The translations under genes were made by a program, and so were the position numbers. From Sinomonas sp. P10A9 (GTDB lineage: Bacteria > Actinomycetota > Actinomycetes > Actinomycetales > Micrococcaceae), in the NCBI RefSeq assembly GCF_041022165.1, contig NZ_CP163302.1, positions 2,666,001 to 2,730,000 on the forward strand: 64,000 nucleotides of DNA. Direction: 5' to 3'. The notes below the pieces were generated by a model that made no database searches, had not been told where the DNA came from, and worked only from the letters and a program-made list of their open reading frames with translations. This document shows positions 51,029 through 59,442 of this stretch, piece after piece. Each line of letters begins with the position of its first letter. Position 1 is the stretch's first letter.

Positions 51029-52102
51029 CTACTTGAAGGACACGCGATCCCAGCTCAGGACCGGCTGGTCCTTGCCGGCCGAGCCGTTCCCGGCCACGTC
51101 GACGCGCAGGTAGTTTGTGGCCTTGGCGGAGCCATCGATCGTGATCCGCTGGAGGTTGTGCGCAGACCCGGTCACGCCGTACTTCGAGAGCCATGGGGAT
51201 CCGGCGGCCAGCGGGCGGTCTGCGTTGTAGACGTGGCTGTCCCCGTTGAACAGGTAGACGTCACCGCTGAACGCGCTGGCCTCGTCGATGAGCGTCTGGA
51301 CGATCGGGGTGAAGGCGCTGATGTCCGTCCACGGCACGTTGTAGGTCGGGTCGAACATGTCCGCCTGCTGCAGCACGACAACCGTACGGTCGTTCCGCTG
51401 GCGGGCTTCGGCGAACGTCTTCTTGATCTCAACGATCACGGCGTCCGTGCGGTGCTGGACCTCCGCAACCTGCTCGGAGGTCGGCGCGGTCTTGCCGAGA
51501 CCAGTCCAGGGGAGCATCGAGTTGTTGCTTCCGGGCACGTTGACGGCCGCGAACGCGACCCGATTGCGCGTGAATGCAACATCCTCGGGGATACCGAGAT
51601 CAGCCTGGCTCGTCACGGGCATCGTCGCGCCGAGGGTCTTGCCGGGCTCATCGAAGAAGACCTCGCGCAGCCTGGCGAGCCGCTCGAGCGGGTTGTAGGC
51701 CCCGTTGCTGGTGCGGTGGCAGTCCGTCCACTCGTTATCGCCGATCGTGTAGATCAGGGGGTGTGTGAACTGGTCGAAGTCGGCGCGAATGGTGTCGAAG
51801 TACTCGTTCGAGCACTTGTCTGAGCCGTTCTTGATGTCGCCCACGTGGACCACGAAGTCCAAGGACTTGTCGGCGTTGAGCTGTGCCACGTGGGAGGGGA
51901 ACGCGGCGAGGGCGCCGGCACCGTACGGCGTGTCACCGATGACCGCGAAGCTGAAGGCGTCCTTGGCTGCCTGCGCGGCATGCTGCGGAGAGGGCTGGGG
52001 AGCAGGTGAGGCAGTCGCAGCGGCAGTCGTGGCGACCGCCGCGGTGAGGGCAAGCGCGGCCGATACGGCGGCGATTCGTGCGCGGCGCTGGGAGGCAGGC
52101 AT
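51029..52102 (-). CDS. Secreted metallophosphoesterase
   Basis: 357 residues. A Sec-type signal peptide (first ~32 residues, ending ATASPAPQ) precedes a calcineurin-like phosphoesterase domain with 'FAVIGDTPYGAGAL', VVHVGDIKNGSD, YTIGDNEWTDC and FNGDSHVYNADRP, the metal-ligand blocks. The usual GDxH first motif reads GDTP, so a His ligand is missing there. ATG at 52102 has an AGGAAGAAGG tract upstream. It may release phosphate or act on nucleotides at the cell surface; substrate unknown. A direct repeat with a 22-base period lies in its upstream region. Confidence 0.85.
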   Translation of the reverse strand: MPASQRRARIAAVSAALALTAAVATTAAATASPAPQPSPQHAAQAAKDAFSFAVIGDTPYGAGALAAFPSHVAQLNADKSLDFVVHVGDIKNGSDKCSNEYFDTIRADFDQFTHPLIYTIGDNEWTDCHRTSNGAYNPLERLARLREVFFDEPGKTLGATMPVTSQADLGIPEDVAFTRNRVAFAAVNVPGSNNSMLPWTGLGKTAPTSEQVAEVQHRTDAVIVEIKKTFAEARQRNDRTVVVLQQADMFDPTYNVPWTDISAFTPIVQTLIDEASAFSGDVYLFNGDSHVYNADRPLAAGSPWLSKYGVTGSAHNLQRITIDGSAKATNYLRVDVAGNGSAGKDQPVLSWDRVSFK

Positions 52103-52182
52103 GGATCCTTCTTCCTGATGGCTTCCTACGAACGTTCCTGCGACGAGCAGGGACATGGGCAGGCTAGCCGCGGGTCACGCAT

Positions 52183-52214
52183 GCTGGGAAAAGGCTAGAT
52201 GTACGCTGGGAAAA
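52183..52214 (-). promoter_or_regulatory. direct repeat upstream of the metallophosphoesterase
   Basis: gctgggaaaa occurs at 52183-52192 and 52205-52214, exactly 22 bases (two helical turns) apart. It lies 81-112 bases before the ATG, where an activator would bind. Direct repeats in 11-base steps resemble PHO boxes, but the sequence is not the known consensus. Confidence 0.4.
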
Positions 52215-52284
52215 CTCTGTCAATCAGCCGCATGCGTGAGCCCAGGCCTGGGGCGAAGCGCCCGGATCGGCGCCGCGGTCGGGG

Positions 52285-53457
52285 TTAGAGCGCCGCGCGG
52301 TCGAGGGATCGTGCCGCATCGATGGTCGCCTGCCCGAGTACGCGCGTGCCCTGGTAGAGCACCACGGTCTGCCCGGGGGCGACCCCGCGGAGGGGAGTAT
52401 CGAGCGTGACGACCAGGACGGCGTCGTGCGGGTCCGCGTTGTGCGGGTCCGCGTTGTGCGGGTCCGCGTCGTGCCTGTCTGCGAACGTGAGCCGCGCACG
52501 CGCGGGCACCGGGTCCCCGTGGGCTCGGACCTGTGCCGTACAGGCGAACTCCTCGCCGGACTCGGCCGACGCGACCGGCACGCCCGCCCACGAGACACGG
52601 ATGCCTCGGATCTCGCTGACTGCGAGGAGCCGCTCGGGACCCACAACCACGGTGTTGTCCTTGGGCCGGACCTCGAGGACGAAGCGGGGCTTCCCGTCCG
52701 GAGCCGGGTGGCCGAGCCGCAGACCCCTGCGCTGGCCCACCGTGAAGGCATTCGCACCGGCGTGCTCCCCGACCGTGGCTCCAGTCTCGTCGACGATGTT
52801 CCCGGGCTCCATCTCGATGCGCTCGGCGAGCCAGCCCCGCGTGTCGCCGTCGGCGATGAAGCAGATGTCGTGGCTGTCCGGCTTCTTCGCGACCGACAGG
52901 CCGCGGCGTTCTGCCTCTGCCCGGACCTCAGCTTTGGACGGCGTGTCCGCGAGCGGGAAAAGGCAGTGCTCGAGCTGCTCGCGAGTCAGGACGCCCAGGA
53001 CGTAGGACTGGTCCTTGGCCCAGTCGGCGGCGCGGTGCAGCTCGGGGTTGCCGTCGGCATCGCGGATGACCTTCGCGTAGTGGCCCGTGCAGACCGCGTC
53101 GAAACCGAGCGCAAGTGCCTTCTCGAGGAGTGCTGCGAACTTGATGCGCTCATTGCAGCGCATGCACGGATTCGGGGTCCGCCCCGCGGCGTACTCGGCC
53201 ACGAAGTCATCCACGACATCAGCCTTGAACCGCTCCGAGAAGTCCCACACGTAGAACGGAATGCCGAGCTTGTCGCACGCGCGCCACGCGTCGTTCGAAT
53301 CCTCGATGGTGCAGCATCCGCGGCTCCCGGTGCGAAGCGTGCCGGGCATGCGGTTGAGCGCAAGGTGGACGCCGACGACGTCGTGCCCGGCCTCCACAGC
53401 GCGGGCAGCGGCGACGGCGGAATCCACTCCCCCGCTCATGGCTGCCAGAACTCGCAC
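52285..53457 (-). CDS. mnmA: tRNA-specific 2-thiouridylase MnmA
   Basis: 390 residues. The PP-loop [10 protein letters not shown] (8-17) binds ATP. Cys98/Cys101 in [12 protein letters not shown] and Cys199 in [10 protein letters not shown] correspond to the catalytic cysteine pair. '[20 protein letters not shown]' marks the central domain. It thiolates U34 of Lys/Glu/Gln tRNAs, taking sulfur from a cysteine desulfurase such as the one encoded at 54863-56089. The C-terminal barrel contains an unusual fivefold-residue repeat (ADPHN) near 328-343 from a 15-bp tandem repeat. Confidence 0.96.
   Translation of the reverse strand: MRVLAAMSGGVDSAVAAARAVEAGHDVVGVHLALNRMPGTLRTGSRGCCTIEDSNDAWRACDKLGIPFYVWDFSERFKADVVDDFVAEYAAGRTPNPCMRCNERIKFAALLEKALALGFDAVCTGHYAKVIRDADGNPELHRAADWAKDQSYVLGVLTREQLEHCLFPLADTPSKAEVRAEAERRGLSVAKKPDSHDICFIADGDTRGWLAERIEMEPGNIVDETGATVGEHAGANAFTVGQRRGLRLGHPAPDGKPRFVLEVRPKDNTVVVGPERLLAVSEIRGIRVSWAGVPVASAESGEEFACTAQVRAHGDPVPARARLTFADRHDADPHNADPHNADPHDAVLVVTLDTPLRGVAPGQTVVLYQGTRVLGQATIDAARSLDRAAL
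52426..52470. repeat. 15-bp tandem repeat inside mnmA
   Basis: Three copies of gtgcgggtccgcgtt (last base varied in copy 3), followed by a decayed copy from 52471. It is in frame, encoding ADPHN repeats on the minus strand, so copy-number change would not break the gene. Confidence 0.92.
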
Positions 53458-53518
53458 CGGTCTATTCTAGCGTCGAGGGGGCCCTGCGCCGCGCTGGGCA
53501 CTGTCGAGGGGAGTGCAC

Positions 53519-54769
53519 ATGGAGCAGCCGATTCTCATCGCCGGAGGCGGTCTGGCCGCGGGAAGTGCCGCCAAGACGCTTCGCCAGGAAGGCTACGACG
53601 GGCCCATTCGCGTCGTCGCAGCCGAGCACCGAACGCCGTACCTCCGCCCGCCGCTGTCGAAGGAATTCCTCAAGGGGACGGGGTCGGAGGCCGACCTCGA
53701 GGTCAATCCGCCCGGCTGGTATGCGGAGCACGATGTCGAGGTGCTCCTCGGTGAACGGGCCGAGCAGGTCATCCCTGCCACGCACATGCTCCGCCTGGAG
53801 AGTGACGCGCTCCTGCCGTACTCGAAGCTCCTCATCGCGACCGGAGCGCAGCCGAGGGTCCTCGACCTTCCCGGCGCGCATCTCGAGGGGATCCACTCCC
53901 TGCGACGCTTCGAGGACTCCCTCGGGCTGCGCACCGAGCTCTCCGGCGGCGGCCGCCACGTGGTGATCGTGGGCACAGGTTGGATCGGATTCGAAGTCGC
54001 CGCCGCGGCCCGCGAGTACGGGAACGACGTCACTGTTCTCGGACGGCGCACGACCGTACTCCGGCAGCTGGAGCCGGCACTGGCCGAGGTGTTCCGCCGC
54101 AACCTCGAAGCGGAGGGGACGCGGTTCCGCCTCGGCGCGCATCCGGTGGAGTTCGTCGCGGGCCAGAGCGAGGAGGGCGTGGCCGGCATCGTCCTCAACA
54201 CGGGCGAGCGCATCGCTGCCGATCTCGTCGTCGTGGCCGCGGGCGTCGAACCTGACACCGCGCTCGCCGAAGGCACCCGGATGGCCGTGCGCAACGGGAT
54301 CGTCACGGACGCATCCCTCCGCACGGGGGTGGCCAACGTCTTCGCTGCCGGCGACGTCGCGAGTTCACTCCAGCCGTTCACCGGTGAGCATGTCCGCAGC
54401 GAGCACTGGTCCAACGCGCTCAACAGCGGCAAGGTCGCGGCGAAGGCGATGCTGGGCCAGGAGGCTCAGCTGGACATCGCCCCGTACTTCTACACCGATC
54501 AGGCAGGGCTGAGCATGGAGTACTCGGGGTACTGGCAGCTCGTCCGCGGCGCTCAGCTCGTGCTGCGGGGCTCGATCGATACGGTGGAGGCCGCCAAGGA
54601 TGGCTTCGTGGCGCTCTGGGTCCGCGGAGGCGCGGTGGTGGGCGGCATGAACGTCAACACATCGCGGCAGCAGAAGGCCATCAAGGCTCTCATCGCCTCC
54701 CGCGCAACCGTGGATCTCGCGCGACTCGGCGATCCGGCAGTCCCGCTCGCGGAGCTCGCGGGCATCTGA
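53519..54769 (+). CDS. FAD-dependent ferredoxin reductase-like oxidoreductase
   Basis: 416 residues of the rubredoxin/ferredoxin reductase family. The FAD-binding fold starts 'ILIAGGGLAAGSAAKTLRQE', with 'RTPYLRPPLSKEFLKG'. The NAD(P)H Rossmann motif is 'HVVIVGTGWIGFEVAAAARE', the second FAD motif is 'NVFAAGDVASSLQPF', and the C-terminal Reductase_C domain carries 'HWSNALNSGKVAAKAMLGQE'. It would pass electrons from NAD(P)H to a ferredoxin, none of which is adjacent. ATG at 53519 is preferred over GTG at 53513 because GAGGGGA is properly spaced from it. It is divergent from mnmA. Confidence 0.92.
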   Translation: MEQPILIAGGGLAAGSAAKTLRQEGYDGPIRVVAAEHRTPYLRPPLSKEFLKGTGSEADLEVNPPGWYAEHDVEVLLGERAEQVIPATHMLRLESDALLPYSKLLIATGAQPRVLDLPGAHLEGIHSLRRFEDSLGLRTELSGGGRHVVIVGTGWIGFEVAAAAREYGNDVTVLGRRTTVLRQLEPALAEVFRRNLEAEGTRFRLGAHPVEFVAGQSEEGVAGIVLNTGERIAADLVVVAAGVEPDTALAEGTRMAVRNGIVTDASLRTGVANVFAAGDVASSLQPFTGEHVRSEHWSNALNSGKVAAKAMLGQEAQLDIAPYFYTDQAGLSMEYSGYWQLVRGAQLVLRGSIDTVEAAKDGFVALWVRGGAVVGGMNVNTSRQQKAIKALIASRATVDLARLGDPAVPLAELAGI

Positions 54770-54783
54770 CCGCAACCGTGACG

Positions 54784-54854
54784 CGGGGTCACCTCCCGAC
54801 TACCCGGGGTCACCTCCCGACTACCCGGGGTCACCTCCCGGGGATGCGGGGTCA
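54784..54854. repeat. GTGACCCCGC-family repeat cluster B
   Basis: Two exact 21-bp units (54784-54804, 54805-54825) starting cggggtcacctcccg are followed by a 15-base partial copy (54826-54840) and a half-copy gatgcggggtca (54843-54854). The cluster lies between the convergent stops of the FAD reductase and cysteine desulfurase genes. The core ggggtca matches clusters A and C. Confidence 0.8.
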
Positions 54855-54862
54855 GGCGCCAG

Positions 54863-56089
54863 TCAGCCGCGCGCGCGAGTGCTTGCCGTCTCGATGCGGC
54901 TCGCGTGCCCTGCCATCCCGGCCGCACGGGCCTGCGCCACGGCGGGTCCAATCGTGGCGACGAGCGCGTCGACATCGGCTTCCGTCGTGCTCCAGCCGAG
55001 GCTGAAACGCTGGGAACCGCGCGCCTCGTCTTCCGTCCGGCCCATCGCAAGAAGCACGTGGGAGGGGCGCGGGACTCCGGCCGTGCAGGCCGATCCCGTC
55101 GACGTCTCGAGTCCCGCCATGTCCAGGAGGAACAGGAGCGAATCCCCCTCGCACCCGGGGAATGTCGCGTGGGCAATGCCCGGGAGCCTCTCGGGCGTTT
55201 CTCCCCTCGCGGTCGGCCCGCTCACGACGGCGGCGGGCACCTCCCGCTCGATGCCCGCCAGGAGCTTGTCCCGAAGCCCGGCGAGACGGCGCGATTCGTC
55301 CGGAAGGTGCGTGACGGCGTCGTGCGCCGCGACCGCGAAGGCGGCGGCACCGGCGGCGTCGAGCGTGCCCGAGCGCAGCCCGCGCTGTTGGCCGCCGCCA
55401 TGGAGGACGGGCGTGAGCACGATGTCGCGCCGCACTACGAGGCCGCCGATGCCTACTGGCGCGCCCACCTTGTGCCCGCTCACGGCAATGGTCGCGAGCC
55501 CTGACGCCGCGAAGTCCACCGGAACGTGGCCAAACGCCTGGACTGCGTCAGAGTGCACCGGGATCCCGAACTCTGCCGCGGCCGCGACGGCCTCAGCCAC
55601 CGGCTGCACGGTACCGATCTCGTTGTTGGCCCACATGAGGGCCACGAGCGCCACGCCCCCGGGATCGCGGGCAATCTCGGCGCGGAGGGCGTCGATGCTC
55701 GTCGTTCCTGCGACGTCGCAGGGAAGCCAGACGACCTCGGCGCCCTCGTGCTTCTCGAGCCATTCGACGGTGTCACCCACGGCATGGTGCTCGACACTCG
55801 AGCACAGGATCCGTGTGCGCCGCGGATCTTCGGCGTGGCGGGACCAGTACAGGCCCTTCACGGCCAGGTTGTCTGCCTCCGTGCCCCCGGACGTGAAGAC
55901 GATCTCCGTTGGGTGTGCGCCGAGGTCCTGCGCGAGAGACTCGCGGGCGTCTTCGAGGACACGGCGCGCGGACTGTCCGGCGGCGTGGAGCGAGGAAGGA
56001 TTGCCGCCCCTTGCGATCTGCTCGGTGTAGACCGCGAGAGCGGCGGGGGTCACGGGCGTCGTGGCGGCGTGGTCGAGGTAGACGGGCAC
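54863..56089 (-). CDS. Cysteine desulfurase (IscS/NifS class)
   Basis: 408 residues, PLP-dependent. N-terminal MPVYLDHAATTPVTPAALAV, 'TSGGTEADNLAVKG', 'MWANNEIGTVQPVAEAV', the PLP lysine Lys207 in IAVSGHKVGAP and the active-site Cys335 in STGSACTAGV are all present. It takes sulfur from cysteine to form a persulfide for Fe-S clusters or tRNA thiolation. mnmA lies nearby and a SufR-like regulator is directly upstream (63 bp), suggesting that it is controlled by Fe-S or sulfur status and supplies MnmA. The C-terminus has a short Ala/Arg tail. Confidence 0.95.
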   Translation of the reverse strand: MPVYLDHAATTPVTPAALAVYTEQIARGGNPSSLHAAGQSARRVLEDARESLAQDLGAHPTEIVFTSGGTEADNLAVKGLYWSRHAEDPRRTRILCSSVEHHAVGDTVEWLEKHEGAEVVWLPCDVAGTTSIDALRAEIARDPGGVALVALMWANNEIGTVQPVAEAVAAAAEFGIPVHSDAVQAFGHVPVDFAASGLATIAVSGHKVGAPVGIGGLVVRRDIVLTPVLHGGGQQRGLRSGTLDAAGAAAFAVAAHDAVTHLPDESRRLAGLRDKLLAGIEREVPAAVVSGPTARGETPERLPGIAHATFPGCEGDSLLFLLDMAGLETSTGSACTAGVPRPSHVLLAMGRTEDEARGSQRFSLGWSTTEADVDALVATIGPAVAQARAAGMAGHASRIETASTRARG

Positions 56090-56152
56090 CCTTCAACTGT
56101 AGGCGCCACGGCCGCCCCTACTCCCCGGGCCCCCGCTCGATCGATCCATTGC

Positions 56153-56839
56153 TCAGGCCTCCCGCGGGACGATCCTCGCGCAGCACGCATGCTGGCCGTC
56201 CCGCGGTTCGACGGGCTCGACGCGTCGGCTCGCGTCCCCACAGCCGTCGAGGGCCCCTGCGAGGAGGGCTCCGTTGAGGCTGCACACCACGCCGCGGTAC
56301 CCGCGGGAGAGGCGGTGGAAGGGGCAGTTGCCGAGATCGATGGCCCCGTCGGCTCCGCGGACTGGCTCGTAGCCCGTGGCGTCGAGGACGGCTTCGATGC
56401 TCCCATGCTCTCCGCCGAGGGCCGTGCCACGCTCGTAGCCGACGGCGGCGATCGCGTCAGCCATGGGCCCGCCGTCCGCGATGGTCCGTTCAGCCGCCGC
56501 GGCGAGCAGCTCCCCCGCGAGCTCATAGGAGCGCTCGGGGACCGCCGCGACCACCTCCGTGAGGACGGTCTCGTAGAACTTCGACGGCCTCCCCGAGCCC
56601 GGCCCGCGGCGGCCCGTCGGCTTGGCGAAGACAGCGGCCAGCACGCCGTCGTCCACGAGCCGGTCGAGGTGCGCGGCGGCCGCAGCTCGGGAGATCCCCG
56701 TGACGTCCGCAGCCTCGTCCCGGCCCACTGGGCGACCCGCGCCGCGCACATACAGGTACAGCGCACGACGCCGGTCCTCGCCGAGGGAGGCGAGGGCACC
56801 GAGGCGTTCACGCCACGTGGGAGCCGGTTTGGCGGTCAT
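56153..56839 (-). CDS. winged-helix regulator with C-terminal cysteines, SufR-like
   Basis: 228 residues. An N-terminal ArsR/DeoR-type winged helix contains 'EAADVTGISRAAAAAHLDRL' followed by 'GRRGPGSGRPSKFYETVLTE'. The C-terminal domain contains IDLGNCPFHRL, GVVCSLNGALLAG and QHACCARI, that is Cys-X13-Cys-X32-Cys-Cys. This is similar in order to the [2Fe-2S]-binding SufR repressors, whose spacing is somewhat different. It is transcribed with the cysteine desulfurase 63 bases downstream and is divergent from doxX. A palindrome at 56874-56898 in the divergent spacer is the likely operator. Fe-S sensing is inferred. Confidence 0.82.
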   Translation of the reverse strand: MTAKPAPTWRERLGALASLGEDRRRALYLYVRGAGRPVGRDEAADVTGISRAAAAAHLDRLVDDGVLAAVFAKPTGRRGPGSGRPSKFYETVLTEVVAAVPERSYELAGELLAAAAERTIADGGPMADAIAAVGYERGTALGGEHGSIEAVLDATGYEPVRGADGAIDLGNCPFHRLSRGYRGVVCSLNGALLAGALDGCGDASRRVEPVEPRDGQHACCARIVPREA

Positions 56840-56873
56840 GGATCAAGTCTAGATCCAAAATGCCAATCTGTTG

Positions 56874-56898
56874 TTTTAGACATGACTCGGTTCTAAAA
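56874..56898. promoter_or_regulatory. inverted repeat TTTTAGA-N11-TCTAAAA in the regulator/doxX spacer
   Basis: Perfect 7-base arms (56874-56880, 56892-56898) lie in an AT-rich divergent promoter region of a high-GC genome. A second related element, tctagatccaaaa, is at 56848-56860. This is the likely binding site of the adjacent winged-helix regulator. Confidence 0.6.
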
Positions 56899-56929
56899 TC
56901 GGGAATGTCAGCTTTGGAAGGAGCTCGTC

Positions 56930-57364
56930 ATGTCAGCCACCTCAGCACACCACGGCAGGATTCATACCTCCTCCGGCGCGCGCAGCGGCGCCCGAGCGCT
57001 CGCCCCCGCCGATCAGGCGTTCTACCTGCTGCGGACCCTCTATATCGTGGCCCCGATCCTCTTCGGCCTCGACAAGTTCTTCAACGTCCTCACGTATTGG
57101 CCCAACTACCTCGCCCCTGTAGCGACCCAGGTTGTCCCCCTGAGCCCGCAGTCGTTCATGTACATGGTGGGCGTCGTCGAGATCATCGCCGGGCTCCTCG
57201 TCGCATGGAAGCCGCGGTGGGGGTCACTCGTCGTCGCGCTGTGGCTGCTCGGCATCATCGTGAACCTGCTCGTGCTCGGGCACGGATTCGACGTCGCGCT
57301 GCGCGACTTCGGCCTCCTCGTCGGGGCGCTCGCGCTCAACCGGCTCACCGCCCGCAGGGCCTGA
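56930..57364 (+). CDS. DoxX-family membrane protein
   Basis: 144 residues with four hydrophobic segments: 'LRTLYIVAPILFGLDKFFNV', 'SPQSFMYMVGVVEIIAGLLV', 'WGSLVVALWLLGIIVNLLVL' and 'DFGLLVGALALNRL'. The pattern 'FGLDKF' in the first segment and the overall topology are typical of DoxX proteins; mycobacterial DoxX is linked to thiosulfate/redox handling. ATG at 56930 has GGAAGGAG upstream. It is divergent from the SufR-like regulator and shares its operator region, so it is probably in the same regulon. Molecular activity unknown. Confidence 0.82.
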   Translation: MSATSAHHGRIHTSSGARSGARALAPADQAFYLLRTLYIVAPILFGLDKFFNVLTYWPNYLAPVATQVVPLSPQSFMYMVGVVEIIAGLLVAWKPRWGSLVVALWLLGIIVNLLVLGHGFDVALRDFGLLVGALALNRLTARRA

Positions 57365-57371
57365 ACGGCCC

Positions 57372-57439
57372 GAAACGTGACCCCGCATCGCAGGAACGTG
57401 ACCCCGCATCCTCGTCCCAAGGATCCGGGGTCACGTCCC
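57372..57439. repeat. GTGACCCCGC repeat cluster C (terminator hairpin)
   Basis: Two same-strand copies of acgtgaccccgcatc (57375-57389, 57396-57410) are followed by an inverted copy (57421-57439). The arm 57393-57411 pairs with 57421-57439 at 17 of 19 positions. It lies between convergent doxX and lipid kinase genes, so it probably terminates both. Confidence 0.82.
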
Positions 57440-58368
57440 TAGCAGGTCGGCTCAAGCCCGCCGGGCGCCGCGAGGACCGCGAGAGAGCGAGGCACCACGC
57501 TGATCGTCACCGGAACGTCGGTGACCCGCTCGCCGTCCGCATAGACGACGACGCCAGGCCCGCCGATGGACACGCTGCGCACCGTTGAGAGTTCGACGGC
57601 CGGATGCCCCACGTGTTCGCCCCGGAACACCTTCGGGAACACGGCGAGGAACGCCGGGATGGACAGCGGCCGGACCACAAAGAGGTCAAGGAGCCCGTCG
57701 TCGGCCCGCGCGCCCGGCGCGATGCGCATGCCACCGCCGAGCGAGGGTCCGTTCGCCACCGAGACGAGCATGGCGCGCTGCCGCCGGCCGACGCCGTCCA
57801 CCGTGAGCTCGAACGGAATCGGGCGGAAGGAGACGAGCTCCCGCAGGACGGCGAGCGTGTACCGGGATTGGCCCCGAGGCCATCGCCACGTGTTGGCGCG
57901 TTCGTTGACCCGCGCGTCGAAGCCCGCCGAGGCCACCGCCACGTAGTGCCGCTGGCCGTCCGGCCAGTCGATGCGCCCGAGATCGAGGAGGCGGGGCGCG
58001 CCGTCGAGCGCGGCGAGGACCGCCGAGACGGCGCCCGCGACCGAGTCGAGCGGAACGCCGAGGAGCCGTGCGACGTCGTTCCCGGTCCCGGCCGGGACCA
58101 CGCCCAAGGGAACACCCGTTCCCGCGAGCACGTTCGCCACGAGGTTCACGGCACCGTCACCGCCCACGACAACCACTGCGTCAGGCCCGGACAGGTCCGC
58201 GGCGACGGCCGCGGCAAGCTCCAAGGCCGTCTCCCTCCGCAGCTCGGTCACGGCGGCGCCTCGGGCGCGGAATAGCGTAGCGGCCTCGCGGGCACGGGCG
58301 TCGCCGAGTCCCGCGTGTGCGGCCGGGTTCACGGCAAGGGTGAGGCGGGCCGGTCGGTCAAGGGGCAT
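57439..58368 (-). CDS. Diacylglycerol/lipid kinase (YegS/DagK type)
   Basis: 309 residues. The nucleotide-binding glycine-rich block 'VVVVGGDGAVNLVANVLAGT' and 'LGVVPAGTGNDVARLLGVP' are diagnostic of the DAGK catalytic domain. The C-terminal beta-sandwich includes 'ANGPSLGGGMRIAPGARADD' and 'VVVYADGERVTDVPVTISVV'. It phosphorylates diacylglycerol or a related lipid for phospholipid recycling at the membrane. The exact substrate is not readable. Its stop overlaps the outer base of repeat cluster C. Confidence 0.93.
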   Translation of the reverse strand: MPLDRPARLTLAVNPAAHAGLGDARAREAATLFRARGAAVTELRRETALELAAAVAADLSGPDAVVVVGGDGAVNLVANVLAGTGVPLGVVPAGTGNDVARLLGVPLDSVAGAVSAVLAALDGAPRLLDLGRIDWPDGQRHYVAVASAGFDARVNERANTWRWPRGQSRYTLAVLRELVSFRPIPFELTVDGVGRRQRAMLVSVANGPSLGGGMRIAPGARADDGLLDLFVVRPLSIPAFLAVFPKVFRGEHVGHPAVELSTVRSVSIGGPGVVVYADGERVTDVPVTISVVPRSLAVLAAPGGLEPTC

Positions 58369-58441
58369 GCGCAGGATTATCTCAGGCGCCGCAGGGGTGG
58401 GCGCGCAACGGACGGTCAGCGCACACTCCTACGATGGACCC

Positions 58442-59371
58442 ATGCCCGTGCACGTCCCTTCCCACTACGAGGTGCTCGGCGTGCCCGTCACCGCGAACGA
58501 GAGCGAGATCCGGCGCGCATACCGCCGGGCAGCCCGCGCCCACCACCCCGACCACGGAGGCGACGTCGTCGAGTTCCGCCGGGTGACCCTCGCGTTCGAG
58601 GTCCTCTCCGATCCGAAGGCCCGCGCCGCCTACGATCGCAGCTACTTCACCTCGGCGCCGCAGCGCGAGTCGCCGCAGCCCGGCAGCGCGGCGCCGACGG
58701 GTGCCGGCACGTTCACAGCGCGGGCCGCGCCGCGCAGCGGCGGGCAGCGGAACCTCGCCGGCGAGCCGGCCGTCTATGTCCCGCCGTTTGCGCCGGGCAG
58801 CGTGCCGCTCCTGCCGGCCGAGATTGCGGCGCGGGCCGAGCACGGTGTCCCACGCCGCCGCGGGCTGTTCGGCGCCGACGCGAGGATCCAGCGCGAACAG
58901 CGGACCGCGGCGCTCATCCGCCGCCGCGTACTGACGGCGATCCCCTCCGCGCGGCTCTTGAACGGCCTCCGCTCTCCCGCAGATTCAACTCACATCGCCC
59001 ACGCTGTCCTCGCCGGGTACCGGCTCGCCCTCGTGGACTCGATGCTGGTTCCGCGCGGCAACTACGCGTGGGACGGCGAGCACCTGATCCACGGCAGCCG
59101 GGTCGTTGCACCGCCGCGGCTGGCCGACCAGGTCCGGTACTTCCAGAACCTGTTCCCCGAGCTCAATGTCCAGGGCTACATCCTGGTCCAGACCCCGGAC
59201 GAGGCGCTCCACGAGCCCGTCATCGATGTCCGCCGCGGAGCCGAAGGGCTCATCGAGCCCCTCAACGCCGCCAAGTTCCTGCGCGAGCTCACGTTCTTCC
59301 TCTCCTCCGGGCCGCAGCCGAACGCCGTGTTCATCCCTGCCCTCGCGCGCCTGCTCACAGGCCTCCACTGA
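58442..59371 (+). CDS. DnaJ-domain protein
   Basis: 309 residues. An N-terminal J domain (about 8-68) contains the HPD tripeptide at 35-37 (RAHHPDHGGDVVEF) and 'LAFEVLSDPKARAAYDRSYF'. No Gly/Phe region, zinc fingers or DnaJ C-terminal domain follow. Instead there is a ~230-residue region with a DUF-like C-terminal half ('LLNGLRSPADSTHIAHAVLA', 'FPELNVQGYILVQTPDEALH', 'NAVFIPALARLLTGLH'). It should stimulate an Hsp70 ATPase on a special substrate; the substrate is unknown. The frame is open far upstream, but ATG at 58442 (MPVHVPSHYEVLGV) is where J-domain homology begins. Confidence 0.87.
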   Translation: MPVHVPSHYEVLGVPVTANESEIRRAYRRAARAHHPDHGGDVVEFRRVTLAFEVLSDPKARAAYDRSYFTSAPQRESPQPGSAAPTGAGTFTARAAPRSGGQRNLAGEPAVYVPPFAPGSVPLLPAEIAARAEHGVPRRRGLFGADARIQREQRTAALIRRRVLTAIPSARLLNGLRSPADSTHIAHAVLAGYRLALVDSMLVPRGNYAWDGEHLIHGSRVVAPPRLADQVRYFQNLFPELNVQGYILVQTPDEALHEPVIDVRRGAEGLIEPLNAAKFLRELTFFLSSGPQPNAVFIPALARLLTGLH

Positions 59372-59442
59372 CTTTTCGCTGACAGGGCGCACGGCTGGGC
59401 GCCTCGGCGGCCGACGAAACCGGACCGACGGGTGACCGTAGG

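Noticed and set aside
54784..54854. Possible mini-CRISPR
   Set aside because: The 21-bp units are adjacent with no unique spacers, there are no cas genes, and the core also appears as terminator-like hairpins elsewhere.
57971..58441. Long N-terminal extension of the DnaJ-domain protein
   Set aside because: It lies antisense to the lipid kinase gene and has no homology; the J domain begins at the ATG at 58442.
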